Assembly: GCF_003933245.1 (NCBI RefSeq)
Contig: NZ_QUSX01000001.1
Location: forward strand, 62,001 to 126,000
Source: Maribacter algicola
GTDB taxonomy: Bacteria > Bacteroidota > Bacteroidia > Flavobacteriales > Flavobacteriaceae
Direction: 5' to 3'
Length of the DNA: 64,000 nucleotides
Shown in pieces: positions 51,325 through 60,619 of this stretch (positions are counted from its first letter, which is position 1; every line of letters starts with the position of its first letter). Below the pieces are notes generated by a model. The model did no database searches. It was not told where the DNA came from and was given only the letters and a program-made list of their open reading frames with translations. The position numbers and the translations under genes were made by a program.

Positions 51325-52503
51325 TTAGTACTCGAAGATTCCAAATTGACTTTTTATGGTCAGTTTTTTTGTGCGGGAAGCTTCTACCCTACCCACAATC
51401 TGGGCATCCACATTGAAACTTTTTGAGATGGAAATCAAATCATTTGCCGTTTCCCCATCTGTATATATTTCCAAGCGATGACCACAATTGAAAACTTGGT
51501 ACATTTCCTTCCAGTCCGTACCGGATTGCTTCTGAATCAGTTTGAACAAAGGCGGGATTTCAAAAAGATTATCCTTTACAATATGAAGATTATCAATAAA
51601 ATGAAGAATTTTAGTTTGAGCACCGCCACTACAGTGGACCATGCCATGTATCTCACTTTTCCCATACTTGGACAATATCCGTTTAACAATGGGTGCATAC
51701 GTTCTTGTTGGGGATAACACCAATTTGCCGGCATCCAAGGGCGAACCATCTACGCTATCCGTTAGAGCTGCGTTTCCTGAATATACCAAGTCTTCCGGAA
51801 CTTCGTTATCATAGCTTTCCGGGTATTTGTCGGCCAAATATTTACCAAAGACATCGTGCCGAGCAGAGGTAAGCCCGTTGCTGCCCATGCCTCCGTTGTA
51901 CTCTTTTTCATAGGTAGCCCGCCCAAAAGAAGCCAGTCCAACGATTACATCTCCCTCTTGTATATTGGCATTGTCTATGACTTTAGACCTTTTAAGTCTG
52001 GCTGTCACAGTGGAATCCACGATTATGGTCCGCACCAAATCACCCACATCAGCAGTTTCGCCGCCCGTTGATTTGATGGTAATGCCGAACCCTTCCAATT
52101 CTTGGATCAATTCTTGAGACCCGTTTATGATGGCCGAAATGACCTCACCCGGTATTTTGTTCTTATTTCTGCCGATGGTGGAGGAAAGCATTATATTATC
52201 CGTAGCACCAACACAGATCAAATCATCGATGTTCATGATGAGCGCATCTTGGGCGATACCTTTCCAGACCGAGATATCTCCCGTTTCCTTCCAGTACATG
52301 TAGGCCAAGGAGGACTTGGTTCCGGCCCCATCCGCATGCATGACCAAACAGTAGTCCTCATCGCCTGTTAGGTAATCGGGTACAATTTTGCAAAAGGCCT
52401 TTGGGAACAGGCCCTTATCAATATTTTTAATGGCGTTATGTACATCTTCCTTAGACGCGGAAACGCCACGCTGATTATATCTTTCACTGTGGGATGAGGA
52501 CAT
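51325..52503 (-). CDS. purM: Phosphoribosylformylglycinamidine cyclo-ligase (AIR synthase)
   Basis: 392 residues, PurM/AIRS fold: MHADGAGTKSSLAYMYWKET, SVWKGIAQDALIMNIDDLICVGA (in part), KSTGGETADVGDLV, MVHCSGGAQTKILHF and FNCGHRLEIY. It is about 45 residues longer than E. coli PurM, typical of Bacteroidota. It closes the imidazole ring in purine synthesis. A -7 box TATTTTTG lies at 52521-52528 (minus). Confidence 0.92.
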   Translation of the reverse strand: MSSSHSERYNQRGVSASKEDVHNAIKNIDKGLFPKAFCKIVPDYLTGDEDYCLVMHADGAGTKSSLAYMYWKETGDISVWKGIAQDALIMNIDDLICVGATDNIMLSSTIGRNKNKIPGEVISAIINGSQELIQELEGFGITIKSTGGETADVGDLVRTIIVDSTVTARLKRSKVIDNANIQEGDVIVGLASFGRATYEKEYNGGMGSNGLTSARHDVFGKYLADKYPESYDNEVPEDLVYSGNAALTDSVDGSPLDAGKLVLSPTRTYAPIVKRILSKYGKSEIHGMVHCSGGAQTKILHFIDNLHIVKDNLFEIPPLFKLIQKQSGTDWKEMYQVFNCGHRLEIYTDGETANDLISISKSFNVDAQIVGRVEASRTKKLTIKSQFGIFEY

Positions 52504-52520
52504 ATTGGTAGAATTTGTGG

Positions 52521-52528
52521 CAAAAATA
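52521..52528 (-). promoter_or_regulatory. -7 box for purM
   Basis: TATTTTTG on the minus strand (TAnnTTTG), 17 bp upstream of the ATG. Confidence 0.5.
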
Positions 52529-52597
52529 GGATAATTGAATTTAACACCAACCTATTTGGACCTTCATAAACACCCAATTAAAACACCAAAATTGGTA

Positions 52598-54784
52598 TTA
52601 CTTGATAAACAATAGTTCGCTGTATTTGGTCAAAGGCCATAACTGGTCCTCGATCAACTTTTCCAATTGATCGGCATGGTTTCGTATGGTATCGAAATAA
52701 GGCTTTACATCATTACAGTAAGCCTCGGCCATTTTGTAGCTATCCCTTATTTTATCGGCTTTGTTCTGTGCAAGAGTCAAGGTGTCGGTAGTCTTTTTCA
52801 ACGCAGCAATATGCTGTCCTATTTCTTCGATCATAGAGAGCTGGGCCTCCGTAAAAGCTTTATGTGCAGCACCATAGATTTCCTTTAAACCAGTCACATT
52901 GGTAATCAATTTATTCTGATAGGCTATCGCCGATGGAATTACCGAATTGTACACCAAGTCCTTGTACATATGCCCCTCTATTTGCAAATGCATCACATAG
53001 GTTTCCAGTTCAACCTCCATGCGCGCCCCTAGCTCTACCTCGCTCATGACCTTCATCGACTTGAACAGGTCTATTGTATTTTTCGAGCCTAGCACGCGAA
53101 GGGCTTCAGGGGTATTTTTATTATTACTAAGCTTTCTCTTTTTAGCTTCATTTTCCCAATCCTTACTATACCCATCGCCATCAAACCGTATTCTTTTACA
53201 GGTCTTGATATACTCCCTCAATACATTGAAAATGGCTTCGTCCTTCTTAAGACCTTTTTTATCCAGTAAGATGTCCACTTCCTTTTTAAAATCCTTGAGC
53301 TGTTTCGCTACAATGGTATTCAGCACGGTCATGGGCTTGGCACAGTTGGTTTTGGATCCTACACCGCGCATCTCAAACTTGTTCCCTGTAAATGCAAATG
53401 GGGAAGTACGGTTACGATCTGTATTGTCCAGAAGGATTTCCGGAATCTTACCAACGACATTCAGTTTAAGCTCCGTTTTTTCCTCTGGCGAGAGCTTTCC
53501 CTGTGAAACCCCTTCCAATTCGTCCAGAACACTACTTAATTGCTTCCCGATAAAAATTGAAAAAATAGCTGGTGGAGCCTCATTGGCTCCCAATCGATGG
53601 TCATTACTGGCGGAAGCAATCGAGGACCTTAGTACCTCCTCATAGGTATCCACCGCCTTTATGGTATTTACAAAGAAGGTCAAGAACTGTAGGTTTTTCA
53701 TTGGTGTGGAACCCGGACTCAATAAATTAACACCTGTATCCGTGGCCAAGGACCAATTATTGTGCTTTCCGGAACCGTTTACTCCCGCGAAGGGCTTTTC
53801 ATGGAACAAAACTTTTAAATGATGTCTGTCCGCAATTTTATCCATAACATCCATCAACAACAAATTATGGTCCACTGCCAAATTGGCTTCCTCAAAAACC
53901 GGGGCCAGTTCAAATTGGTTGGGGGCTACTTCGTTGTGTCTAGTCTTCACGGGAATTCCTAGTTTGGTACACTCTTTCTCCAAATCGCTCATGAAACTGA
54001 GGACCCTACGGGGAATCACACCAAAATAATGGTCGTCCAACTGTTGTCCCTTGGCGGCCGCAACTCCCAATAATGTTCTTCCGGTAATAATAATATCGGG
54101 GCGGGAATACGCCAATGCCTTATCTATCAAAAAGTACTCCTGCTCCCAACCCAAAGTGGCATTTACTTTGGTGACGTTCTTATCAAAATACTTGGCCACG
54201 TTGGTGGCGGCCTCATCTACCGCGCTCAACGCCCTTAACAAAGGCGCCTTATTATCCAAGGCCTCCCCAGTATAGGAAACGAAAACGGTTGGAATACACA
54301 AGGTTGTTCCGTAAATAAATGCTGGTGAAGTTGGGTCCCAAGCGGTATACCCTCTGGCTTCAAAAGTATTCCTGATACCACCGCTAGGAAAACTGGAAGC
54401 ATCTGGTTCCTGTTGTACCAGTTGTCCCCCACCGAACTTCTCCAAAGCCCTCCCGTCCAAGGTCAGATCGAAAAAGGCATCGTGCTTTTCCGCAGTACTT
54501 CCCGTCAACGGCTGAAACCAATGCGTATAATGAGTGGCTCCCATTGTGATTGCCCAACCTTTGATAGCCTCCGCGACTTGGTCCGCAATTTTACGGTCAA
54601 TTTTGGATCCTGTAAGAACAGCGCCTTTCAAACTGTCATAAGCATCCTTTGTCAAATATTGCAGCATTTTGGACTCATTGAATACATTGAGCCCAAAAAT
54701 ATCGGAACGTCTTCCTTTTTCCTCTACTGAAATAGCTTCTCTTTTCAGGCTTTGGACAATGGCTTCAAATCTAGGTATGGACAT
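52598..54784 (-). CDS. glnN: Glutamine synthetase type III (GlnN)
   Basis: 728 residues, the length of Bacteroidota GSIII. Conserved blocks: THYTHWFQPLTGSTAEKHDAF, FPSGGIRNTFEARGYTAWDP, GWEQEYFLID, KTRHNEVAPNQFELAPVFEE, HEKPFAGVNGSGKHNNWS and NDHRLGANEAPPAIFSIFIG (each quoted in part). It forms glutamine from glutamate and ammonia, as a dodecamer without adenylylation. It is divergent from GSII, sharing a control region. Confidence 0.96.
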   Translation of the reverse strand: MSIPRFEAIVQSLKREAISVEEKGRRSDIFGLNVFNESKMLQYLTKDAYDSLKGAVLTGSKIDRKIADQVAEAIKGWAITMGATHYTHWFQPLTGSTAEKHDAFFDLTLDGRALEKFGGGQLVQQEPDASSFPSGGIRNTFEARGYTAWDPTSPAFIYGTTLCIPTVFVSYTGEALDNKAPLLRALSAVDEAATNVAKYFDKNVTKVNATLGWEQEYFLIDKALAYSRPDIIITGRTLLGVAAAKGQQLDDHYFGVIPRRVLSFMSDLEKECTKLGIPVKTRHNEVAPNQFELAPVFEEANLAVDHNLLLMDVMDKIADRHHLKVLFHEKPFAGVNGSGKHNNWSLATDTGVNLLSPGSTPMKNLQFLTFFVNTIKAVDTYEEVLRSSIASASNDHRLGANEAPPAIFSIFIGKQLSSVLDELEGVSQGKLSPEEKTELKLNVVGKIPEILLDNTDRNRTSPFAFTGNKFEMRGVGSKTNCAKPMTVLNTIVAKQLKDFKKEVDILLDKKGLKKDEAIFNVLREYIKTCKRIRFDGDGYSKDWENEAKKRKLSNNKNTPEALRVLGSKNTIDLFKSMKVMSEVELGARMEVELETYVMHLQIEGHMYKDLVYNSVIPSAIAYQNKLITNVTGLKEIYGAAHKAFTEAQLSMIEEIGQHIAALKKTTDTLTLAQNKADKIRDSYKMAEAYCNDVKPYFDTIRNHADQLEKLIEDQLWPLTKYSELLFIK

Positions 54785-54807
54785 AGCGTAACAAATTATT
54801 AATTCGG

Positions 54808-54841
54808 CAAAATTACGGTGATAAAATATTTATTTGACAAA
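54808..54841 (-). promoter_or_regulatory. GSIII promoter (TTTG-N22-TAATTTTG)
   Basis: Minus strand TTTG at 54838-54841 and TAATTTTG at 54808-54815, spacer 22 bp. An ATACCC half-motif (54842-54847) abuts the -33 box. Confidence 0.55.
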
Positions 54842-54857
54842 ATACCCAATTAAAATT

Positions 54858-54901
54858 GGGGGTATGATATAATTTATTGAATTCTTAGAGATTTACCCCC
54901 C
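54858..54901 (+). promoter_or_regulatory. Nitrogen operator candidate between GSIII and GSII
   Basis: GGGGG (54858-54862, context AATTGGGGGTAT) and CCCCCC (54896-54901, context TTTACCCCCCAAAA) span exactly 44 bp, as in the glnK region. The C-run ends 29 bp before the GSII -7 box. A related ATACCC at 54842-54847 forms an inverted repeat with GGGGGTAT. Confidence 0.6.
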
Positions 54902-54930
54902 AAAATATACTGAGATACCTGAAAAAAACA

Positions 54931-54938
54931 TATTTTTG
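54931..54938 (+). promoter_or_regulatory. GSII -7 box
   Basis: TATTTTTG (TAnnTTTG), 36 bp before the ATG at 54975; no TTTG at -33 spacing, as at glnK. Confidence 0.55.
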
Positions 54939-54974
54939 GTCGTCTTTTTAATATGTAATATAACTACCAAAATT

Positions 54975-55991
54975 ATGAGCAAGATTAAATTAGAATACAT
55001 TTGGTTAGATGGATACTACCCAACCCAAAACATGAGAAGCAAGACCAAAGTGGTTAACAAATTTGGCGGAAAATTGGAAGACTGTCCCATGTGGTCCTTT
55101 GATGGTAGTTCCACGAGACAGGCAGAAGGAGGATCTTCAGATTGTTTGTTGAAACCTGTAGCTTTGTTTCCAGACCCTGCAAGAAAAGACGGGTGGTTGG
55201 TAATGACGGAGGTATTAAATGCTGATGGCACACCACATGAATCCAACGGTAGGGCCACGATTGATGATGATGACAATGATTTTTGGTTTGGTTTTGAACA
55301 GGAATATTTTATAATGGATACCCATACACAATTGCCTTTAGGATTTCCTATTGGGGGTTACCCAGCGCCTCAGGGCCTATATTATTGCTCCGTTGGAGGA
55401 AAGAACACACATGGAAGGGATATTGTAGAGGAGCACGCCGATTTATGTATCGCTGCCGGAATTAATTTTGAAGGAATTAACCAAGAGGTAGCATGTGGAC
55501 AGTGGGAATTTCAGTTGTTCGCCAAAGGTGCAAAAAAGGCGGGTGATGAACTTTGGGTGGCTCGTTATTTATTAGATCGTCTTACAGAATCCTATGGATA
55601 CTACATTGAGTATCACCCAAAACCATTAGGTAAGGACATGGATTGGAACGGTTCTGGTATGCACGCAAACTTCTCCAACACAACTTTAAGAACTGCCGGT
55701 TCAAAAGAAGTTTACGAAAAAATATGTGAAGCCTTTAGACCTGTTGTCAAAGAGCATATTGAAGTGTACGGCGAGTTTAATGATCAGCGTTTGACCGGTA
55801 AGCACGAAACCGCTTCCATCAACGATTTCAGTTATGGTATTTCTGACCGTGGCGCTTCTATCCGTATTCCTATTGCAACCGTGGAAAGCGGTTGGAAAGG
55901 ATGGTTGGAAGATAGAAGACCAGCTTCAAACGGTGATCCATATAAAATTGCCGGAAGAATCGTTAAAACCGTAAAGTCTGCCAAAGTATAA
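54975..55991 (+). CDS. Glutamine synthetase type II (beta-grasp, eukaryotic-like)
   Basis: 338 residues from the ATG at 54975 (MSKIKLEYIWLDGYYPTQN). GSII motifs: CPMWSFDGSSTRQAEGGSSD (in part), WFGFEQEYFI, GQWEFQLFAKGA, DWNGSGMHANFS and GISDRGASIRIP. It lacks the adenylylation loop of GSI. Having GSIII and GSII side by side suggests a shared nitrogen response with different kinetic ranges; that is inference. The upstream 13-codon extension is not family-like. Confidence 0.95.
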   Translation: MSKIKLEYIWLDGYYPTQNMRSKTKVVNKFGGKLEDCPMWSFDGSSTRQAEGGSSDCLLKPVALFPDPARKDGWLVMTEVLNADGTPHESNGRATIDDDDNDFWFGFEQEYFIMDTHTQLPLGFPIGGYPAPQGLYYCSVGGKNTHGRDIVEEHADLCIAAGINFEGINQEVACGQWEFQLFAKGAKKAGDELWVARYLLDRLTESYGYYIEYHPKPLGKDMDWNGSGMHANFSNTTLRTAGSKEVYEKICEAFRPVVKEHIEVYGEFNDQRLTGKHETASINDFSYGISDRGASIRIPIATVESGWKGWLEDRRPASNGDPYKIAGRIVKTVKSAKV

Positions 55992-56015
55992 TTTGACCTA
56001 AATTAATTGTTGAAA

Positions 56016-56050
56016 TAAAAAGGCCTTGGAAAAATCCAAGGCCTTTTTTA
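56016..56050. terminator. Bidirectional terminator between GSII and CarboxypepD_reg gene
   Basis: AAAAAGGCCTTGGA/TCCAAGGCCTTTTTT around AAAA, T-runs on both strands. Confidence 0.92.
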
Positions 56051-57631
56051 ATTTTTGAGGTTTGGAAGCGGGGTGTTCATCCAGTAGTCACTAAAATTAT
56101 CAGGCTTGGAGATTGGCTGCCCAGTAAAAATCGGTTTTCTTTTATCCATAAATAGATTATCCTTGGAAATCCCCGTAGGCTCTAAGAGAAGTTCTTGCAC
56201 AAAAAATTCCCTGAACTGGCTCCTATTTTCGTATTCAATCTCATTTACAACATTTCCATTCACATCCTTTATCCCCTTTACCTCAAATTGTAAATCTTCA
56301 ACATTAATTTTTTCCTTTTTTATTAATTCAATCATCTCATTTATTAAATCCCTATTCCCCTTTCTTTCAATATTTGGTTTCAAGGAAACCTCATTATCAA
56401 CAATTAGGATTGATTCAAATTTTAGTTTTTTGCCTTGAAATCGAATATTATAACGGGATGACATACCTCCTGAATTTACGTCCAAATTATTATTGAACAC
56501 CAAGACAAATTGTTTTTTATTGGGGTTAAAAATTCCCTCCAAAAATTGAAACCTGGGAGGTTTTAACAGTTTGAATGAATTGTTCATTGAATGATAGTTT
56601 AAGTACATCTTACCATTAATTTGTTCGTATTCAATTCTAGTTTCGAATATTAGCCTGTTTCCTCCATCTTTTTCTTTCAATTTTTCAAAAACCAAATAGT
56701 CAAACCCCAATATGGCAAAATCATCTTGGGTAATGTACAAGTCTCCTTTTACTACCACCTTTGTATTACTGTATGCTACAGAAATGTGATAGACATATGA
56801 TTCATCCAAAATGACATCTTCTTCTCTAGAAAAAGTATGATTTCTTGTAAAATCACTTTGCAAATTATTCACAAAATCAAATGAGTTTATTTTATAATTC
56901 CTAATAGGGTCGTGAATTCTTAAAATATTCAATTCATTACCTCCATAACTATTCAAAACAGCCTTAGAGATTGTTTTTGTATATCCTTTGTAATCGTATG
57001 GCTTTAAAGCTATAGAGTCTATTGGAAAGTCTTTGTTTTGGCGATAGTCAATAATGCTAACTTTAGAAGCCTCATAGTCAATGGTATTGAGGCCTTGGTC
57101 AAATATTTGGAGCAGTGCCTCGTTTAAATTGGTATAATCTCCATCCTTAATTTGATAATCCCTATAATAACCAATATAAGTATATGGGTTTTGGGGTAGG
57201 TTCAATGGCAGGTTCTCGATTGCCTTATAGACAATCTCCCTCGCCGTTAATTTATAATATCTTTCCTTGGTTCTTCTTTTCTTGCTAACTGTCACCTCCT
57301 CTAGCTCCAAGATTGCCGGTTTCATATTTAATACCAGAACGGTTTCGGTATTAAAAACTACTAGGGGCACCTCCAAAGATTCGTATCCCATAGAAGAAAT
57401 CTCCAGTACCTCACCTTCCAGTTTATATTTTTGGGGAATCTGAAATCCACCATCCGTATTTGTGATAACCCCAAGAGCCTTATCTTTGATACGAACAGTA
57501 GCGAATACGACTGGCTGACCTGATTCCAAGTCCAAAACCCTTCCCCTTAGAAAATCATTTTCCTGCGCCCAACAAACATTGGCTACTAGAAGCAAGAAAA
57601 GCTGGGCAATACCTTTAGAAGCTCTTTTCAT
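56048..57631 (-). CDS. Exported carboxypeptidase-like regulatory-domain protein
   Basis: 527 residues: signal peptide (about 1-22, ending VCWAQ), a CarboxypepD_reg-like beta-sandwich (LRGRVLDLESGQPVVFATVRIKD, in part; 28-110), then a long beta-rich DUF-like region (YIGYYRDYQIKDGDYTNLNEALLQIFDQG, in part) ending PLPNLKN. The design matches outer-membrane-associated proteins with a TonB-receptor-like plug-side domain but no barrel. Function unknown; AT-rich codon use is slightly above its neighbours. Confidence 0.8.
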   Translation of the reverse strand: MKRASKGIAQLFLLLVANVCWAQENDFLRGRVLDLESGQPVVFATVRIKDKALGVITNTDGGFQIPQKYKLEGEVLEISSMGYESLEVPLVVFNTETVLVLNMKPAILELEEVTVSKKRRTKERYYKLTAREIVYKAIENLPLNLPQNPYTYIGYYRDYQIKDGDYTNLNEALLQIFDQGLNTIDYEASKVSIIDYRQNKDFPIDSIALKPYDYKGYTKTISKAVLNSYGGNELNILRIHDPIRNYKINSFDFVNNLQSDFTRNHTFSREEDVILDESYVYHISVAYSNTKVVVKGDLYITQDDFAILGFDYLVFEKLKEKDGGNRLIFETRIEYEQINGKMYLNYHSMNNSFKLLKPPRFQFLEGIFNPNKKQFVLVFNNNLDVNSGGMSSRYNIRFQGKKLKFESILIVDNEVSLKPNIERKGNRDLINEMIELIKKEKINVEDLQFEVKGIKDVNGNVVNEIEYENRSQFREFFVQELLLEPTGISKDNLFMDKRKPIFTGQPISKPDNFSDYWMNTPLPNLKN

Positions 57632-57649
57632 AATTAATGGTATTACAAC

Positions 57650-58588
57650 TTAGCGTAATGTAAAATACACAAAAGTCACGTAAATTCCCACAAGAATTAG
57701 ACCGTCTCGCCAGCCTAAACGCAGTCCTTTGGGGAAAAATACCAAGGGAAGTATCAAAAAGGAGACTCCCAACATCCAAAAAATATCGTTGCTCAGCAGA
57801 CCGGTATCAACCACATGAATTGGGGACACTATTGCCGTTATACCCAGTACCGCCAAAAGATTGAAAATATTTGAGCCAATTAGGTTACCCAACGAAATCG
57901 CCTTTTCCTTTTTTATTACCGCGATTACGGAAGCCGCCAACTCGGGTACGCTTGTTCCCACTGAAACAACCGTAATACCTATGACCCTGTCACTCACCCC
58001 AAAGGAGGAAGCCAAACCAACGGCCCCATTTATTAGCAGCTCAGATCCTCCCCAAAGCGCAACGCCTCCCAATCCCAGAAAAAGCACTGTCTTATAAAGC
58101 GGCAATGGTACATCATCTTCGGGCATTTCATCCACAACGGCCGTTTTTTGGAAACGTAGGAGGTATACCAGAAAAAAGAACAGAAAAGAGACCATAATTA
58201 TTCCTTCTACCCTGCTCAAGTTGCCATCAAAATAGATAAAGCCAAAAAACAATACCGAAGCTAGCATCATTACAGGCCAGTCCGTAGTGTAAAAACTTTT
58301 TCGCACGTCAATACTTCCCAAAATAACCGTGATTCCCAGTACCAAACCTAGATTGGCAATATTTGATCCCACTACGTTCCCCAAGGCCAAATCAGGAAAG
58401 CCATCCAAGGCAGCCTTTATACTTACAATAAGTTCCGGTGCCGAAGTAGCAAAGGATACCACCGTCATACCTATTACAATTTTTGGTATGGCCAACCTCA
58501 ACGAAATGGCTACGGCCGACTTCAACAACCAATTCCCTCCGGCGATCAACAATACAAGTCCTATTAAAACAAAAAGTACATTTTGCAT
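57650..58588 (-). CDS. Calcium/sodium antiporter (CaCA family, YrbG-like)
   Basis: 312 residues, ten TM helices with two inverted alpha-repeats: GMTVVSFATSAPELIVS and GITVVSVGTSVPELAAS (ion-binding Glu in each). GNVVGSNIANLGLVLG and GNLIGSNIFNLLAVLG are the matching second motifs. It exchanges Ca2+ for Na+ or H+ at the inner membrane. Confidence 0.94.
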   Translation of the reverse strand: MQNVLFVLIGLVLLIAGGNWLLKSAVAISLRLAIPKIVIGMTVVSFATSAPELIVSIKAALDGFPDLALGNVVGSNIANLGLVLGITVILGSIDVRKSFYTTDWPVMMLASVLFFGFIYFDGNLSRVEGIIMVSFLFFFLVYLLRFQKTAVVDEMPEDDVPLPLYKTVLFLGLGGVALWGGSELLINGAVGLASSFGVSDRVIGITVVSVGTSVPELAASVIAVIKKEKAISLGNLIGSNIFNLLAVLGITAIVSPIHVVDTGLLSNDIFWMLGVSFLILPLVFFPKGLRLGWRDGLILVGIYVTFVYFTLR

Positions 58589-59104
58589 ATAATGCGTTTA
58601 CCCACAAATATAAATGAAGCCCCAAGATTTCAAAGCAATAGTTATCAATACCCAATCGCAGATAAAATGGAGGTAATAAAATTACCGTTGGGTGAATTTA
58701 CCATGAATGGTCGCTTGCGAATGAAAATTACTACGAGCATCGGGCATTTGAAATAAATATGACAAACCGAACTTTTAATGATTCCGATGCGGTTTAACAA
58801 ACCTTCCCAAAAAAGAGAAGTTTCCTCTCAAGTAAACCATTATTCATTCGGTAAAAAAAATGAAATCAAAGAAAATCGAAGAAATTTTGATGAAATGCCC
58901 CTACAACTTTTGGAAACCTCTCATTTTATCGCTACAAAAATTAAAGAATATAGCTAAATAAGCGTATTTAAATTACATTTTATTACACTATTGTAGAAAT
59001 ATTTCCAAATATTAAAACATATATAATTATTTCACTTACATACTTGTATTCAAATGTATCGATTTAACTAAAATTTTTTGGATGGAACCGAAACTCCATT
59101 ATAT

Positions 59105-59118
59105 ATTATTCGAATAAT
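59105..59118. promoter_or_regulatory. Perfect palindrome ATTATTCGAATAAT
   Basis: 14-bp perfect palindrome 40 bp before the 20-residue ORF and 115 bp before the SPFH gene. Possible operator; no -7 box overlaps it. Confidence 0.4.
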
Positions 59119-59157
59119 CGATTATAAACAACATTTGTATAACCTAAAACTATTAAG

Positions 59158-59220
59158 ATGATCACTATTATAAAGCTCATATTGTATTTCATTATTAGCA
59201 TTATTGCACACAACCTTTAA
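59158..59220 (+). CDS. Possible 20-residue membrane peptide
   Basis: MITIIKLILYFIISIIAHNL: almost wholly hydrophobic. It ends 12 bp before the SPFH start, so it could be a cotranscribed micropeptide or leader. There is no paralog in the window and no conservation data, so support is weak. Confidence 0.3.
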   Translation: MITIIKLILYFIISIIAHNL

Positions 59221-59232
59221 ACTTGAAAAACC

Positions 59233-60567
59233 ATGTTAACATATATAGGAATTTTAATTATTGTAATTGGACTTTTAAGCCTTTTGACCAAACCGATTAT
59301 GGGAACGACCAAGTTCACATCTTGGGCGACACCAAAACGTAGTCTACAGATTGTATTGTTGGGATTGGCGCTTAGCATCCTGACCGGTGCCTTCTTTTAT
59401 GCCGAACCCGGAACGGCCTATGCCGTGCAATATCCTTGGGGAGGCCAAAAGGCTGTCTTTAGACAGGGCATCCATACCAAAATGTGGGGCCGATTGATAC
59501 CTATTCAGTTTGAACTTCCCATCAAATATGTAATCCCAAATTCAAATGGGGAACTAGGGGAGCAAAGCGAATATGCCAATGTAGATGATGCCAAATATTG
59601 GGCCTTTAGCGATGCCGTTAAAGCCAGAATCGCAACTTCGGTGGTAATTGGTATCAATACCGATGATGAAAATCAGTTTTTATCGGTAGCCGATAGGAAC
59701 AAAACCGAGCAGAATATGATCCGGTCGCGCATCATTCCTAATATTGACCAGTCCATAAAGAATACCTGCAAGCTCATGGATGCCCAGGATTATATCTCTG
59801 GACAGGCATCAGACTTTGACCGATACTTCAAGGACCAACTGGAAAACGGCATGTACGTCCTGGAAGAGTATTCCGAAAACCAAAATAGGGAAATCATTGG
59901 GGACAGTAGTACCGTACGCACCGTAATGAACAAGGAATCCAAACAAAAGCGTTTTAGGATTCAGCTAAGGAACGGCGAACCGGTACGTGAAAAGGGAAAT
60001 TCCCTAAAGGCCTATGGACTTAGCGTTATACAGGCCGTAGTTACGGAAATCGACTGGGAGGAAACTTTTGATAACCGCTTACAGCTACAGAAGGAAGAGG
60101 TGGCACAGACCCAACTGGAAAAGCAACAAGCGGAGCGCGAATTCTATCGTGCCCAAAAGGAGAAAGCCCGGGGCGAGGCCGATAAGGCCGTTGAAAGGGC
60201 CCGGTTGGAAAAGGAACAGATTCAAAAAACCATTGCAGCGGAAACCGAAGCCAAAGTGGCCGAATTCAACCTAACCAAGGAAAAAAAGCAGTACGAGGTG
60301 GAAAAATTCAAGGCCTTGAGCAAAAAGGTTGCGGCGGATGCGGAATCCTACAAAAACGCCAAATTGGTTTCTGCGGGCCTTACCCCCCAGGAACGTGCGG
60401 AATGGGAATATAAAACATCCGTTCACGTAGCACGTGAACTTAAAGACCTAAGTCTCCCCGAGATTTTTATTGAAGGGAGTACAAGCAAGACCAATGACGG
60501 TAATTTATTGCAGTCCCTCATTGGGGCCGACTTGGCCAAAAAAATGATGGATAGCAAAAAGGAATAA
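59233..60567 (+). CDS. SPFH/band 7 membrane protein
   Basis: 444 residues. Two hydrophobic helices near the N-terminus (1-20, 38-57), an SPFH/prohibitin domain (about 60-280; AVQYPWGGQKAVFRQGIHTK), then a long charged coiled coil (about 285-395; KQQAEREFYRAQKEKARGEA). It scaffolds membrane microdomains or proteases in related families. The high coiled-coil content is also seen in flotillins. Function here unknown. Confidence 0.88.
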   Translation: MLTYIGILIIVIGLLSLLTKPIMGTTKFTSWATPKRSLQIVLLGLALSILTGAFFYAEPGTAYAVQYPWGGQKAVFRQGIHTKMWGRLIPIQFELPIKYVIPNSNGELGEQSEYANVDDAKYWAFSDAVKARIATSVVIGINTDDENQFLSVADRNKTEQNMIRSRIIPNIDQSIKNTCKLMDAQDYISGQASDFDRYFKDQLENGMYVLEEYSENQNREIIGDSSTVRTVMNKESKQKRFRIQLRNGEPVREKGNSLKAYGLSVIQAVVTEIDWEETFDNRLQLQKEEVAQTQLEKQQAEREFYRAQKEKARGEADKAVERARLEKEQIQKTIAAETEAKVAEFNLTKEKKQYEVEKFKALSKKVAADAESYKNAKLVSAGLTPQERAEWEYKTSVHVARELKDLSLPEIFIEGSTSKTNDGNLLQSLIGADLAKKMMDSKKE

Positions 60568-60582
60568 CATCCACCAACTTTC

Positions 60583-60616
60583 AAAGATTGCGGCCTAAAA
60601 CCGCAATCTTTTTTTA
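60583..60616 (+). terminator. Terminator after SPFH gene
   Basis: AAAGATTGCGG/CCGCAATCTTT around CCTAAAA, with seven T. Its T-run ends 4 bp before the ATG of the next small gene. Confidence 0.9.
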
Positions 60617-60619
60617 TGT

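Larger units (their letters stand above)
58589..59232. other. 644-bp intergenic region, no firm gene
   Basis: AT-rich, between the divergent antiporter and SPFH genes. It holds short ORFs of 29 residues (58667-58756) and 33 residues (58860-58961, basic) with no support, a perfect palindrome ATTATTCGAATAAT (59105-59118) and a 20-residue hydrophobic ORF (59158-59220). I see no RNA gene or repeat. Confidence 0.5.

Noticed and set aside
53019..53645. 208-residue ORF antisense to GSIII
   Set aside because: Lies wholly inside a strongly conserved gene; composition is serine-rich shadow sequence.
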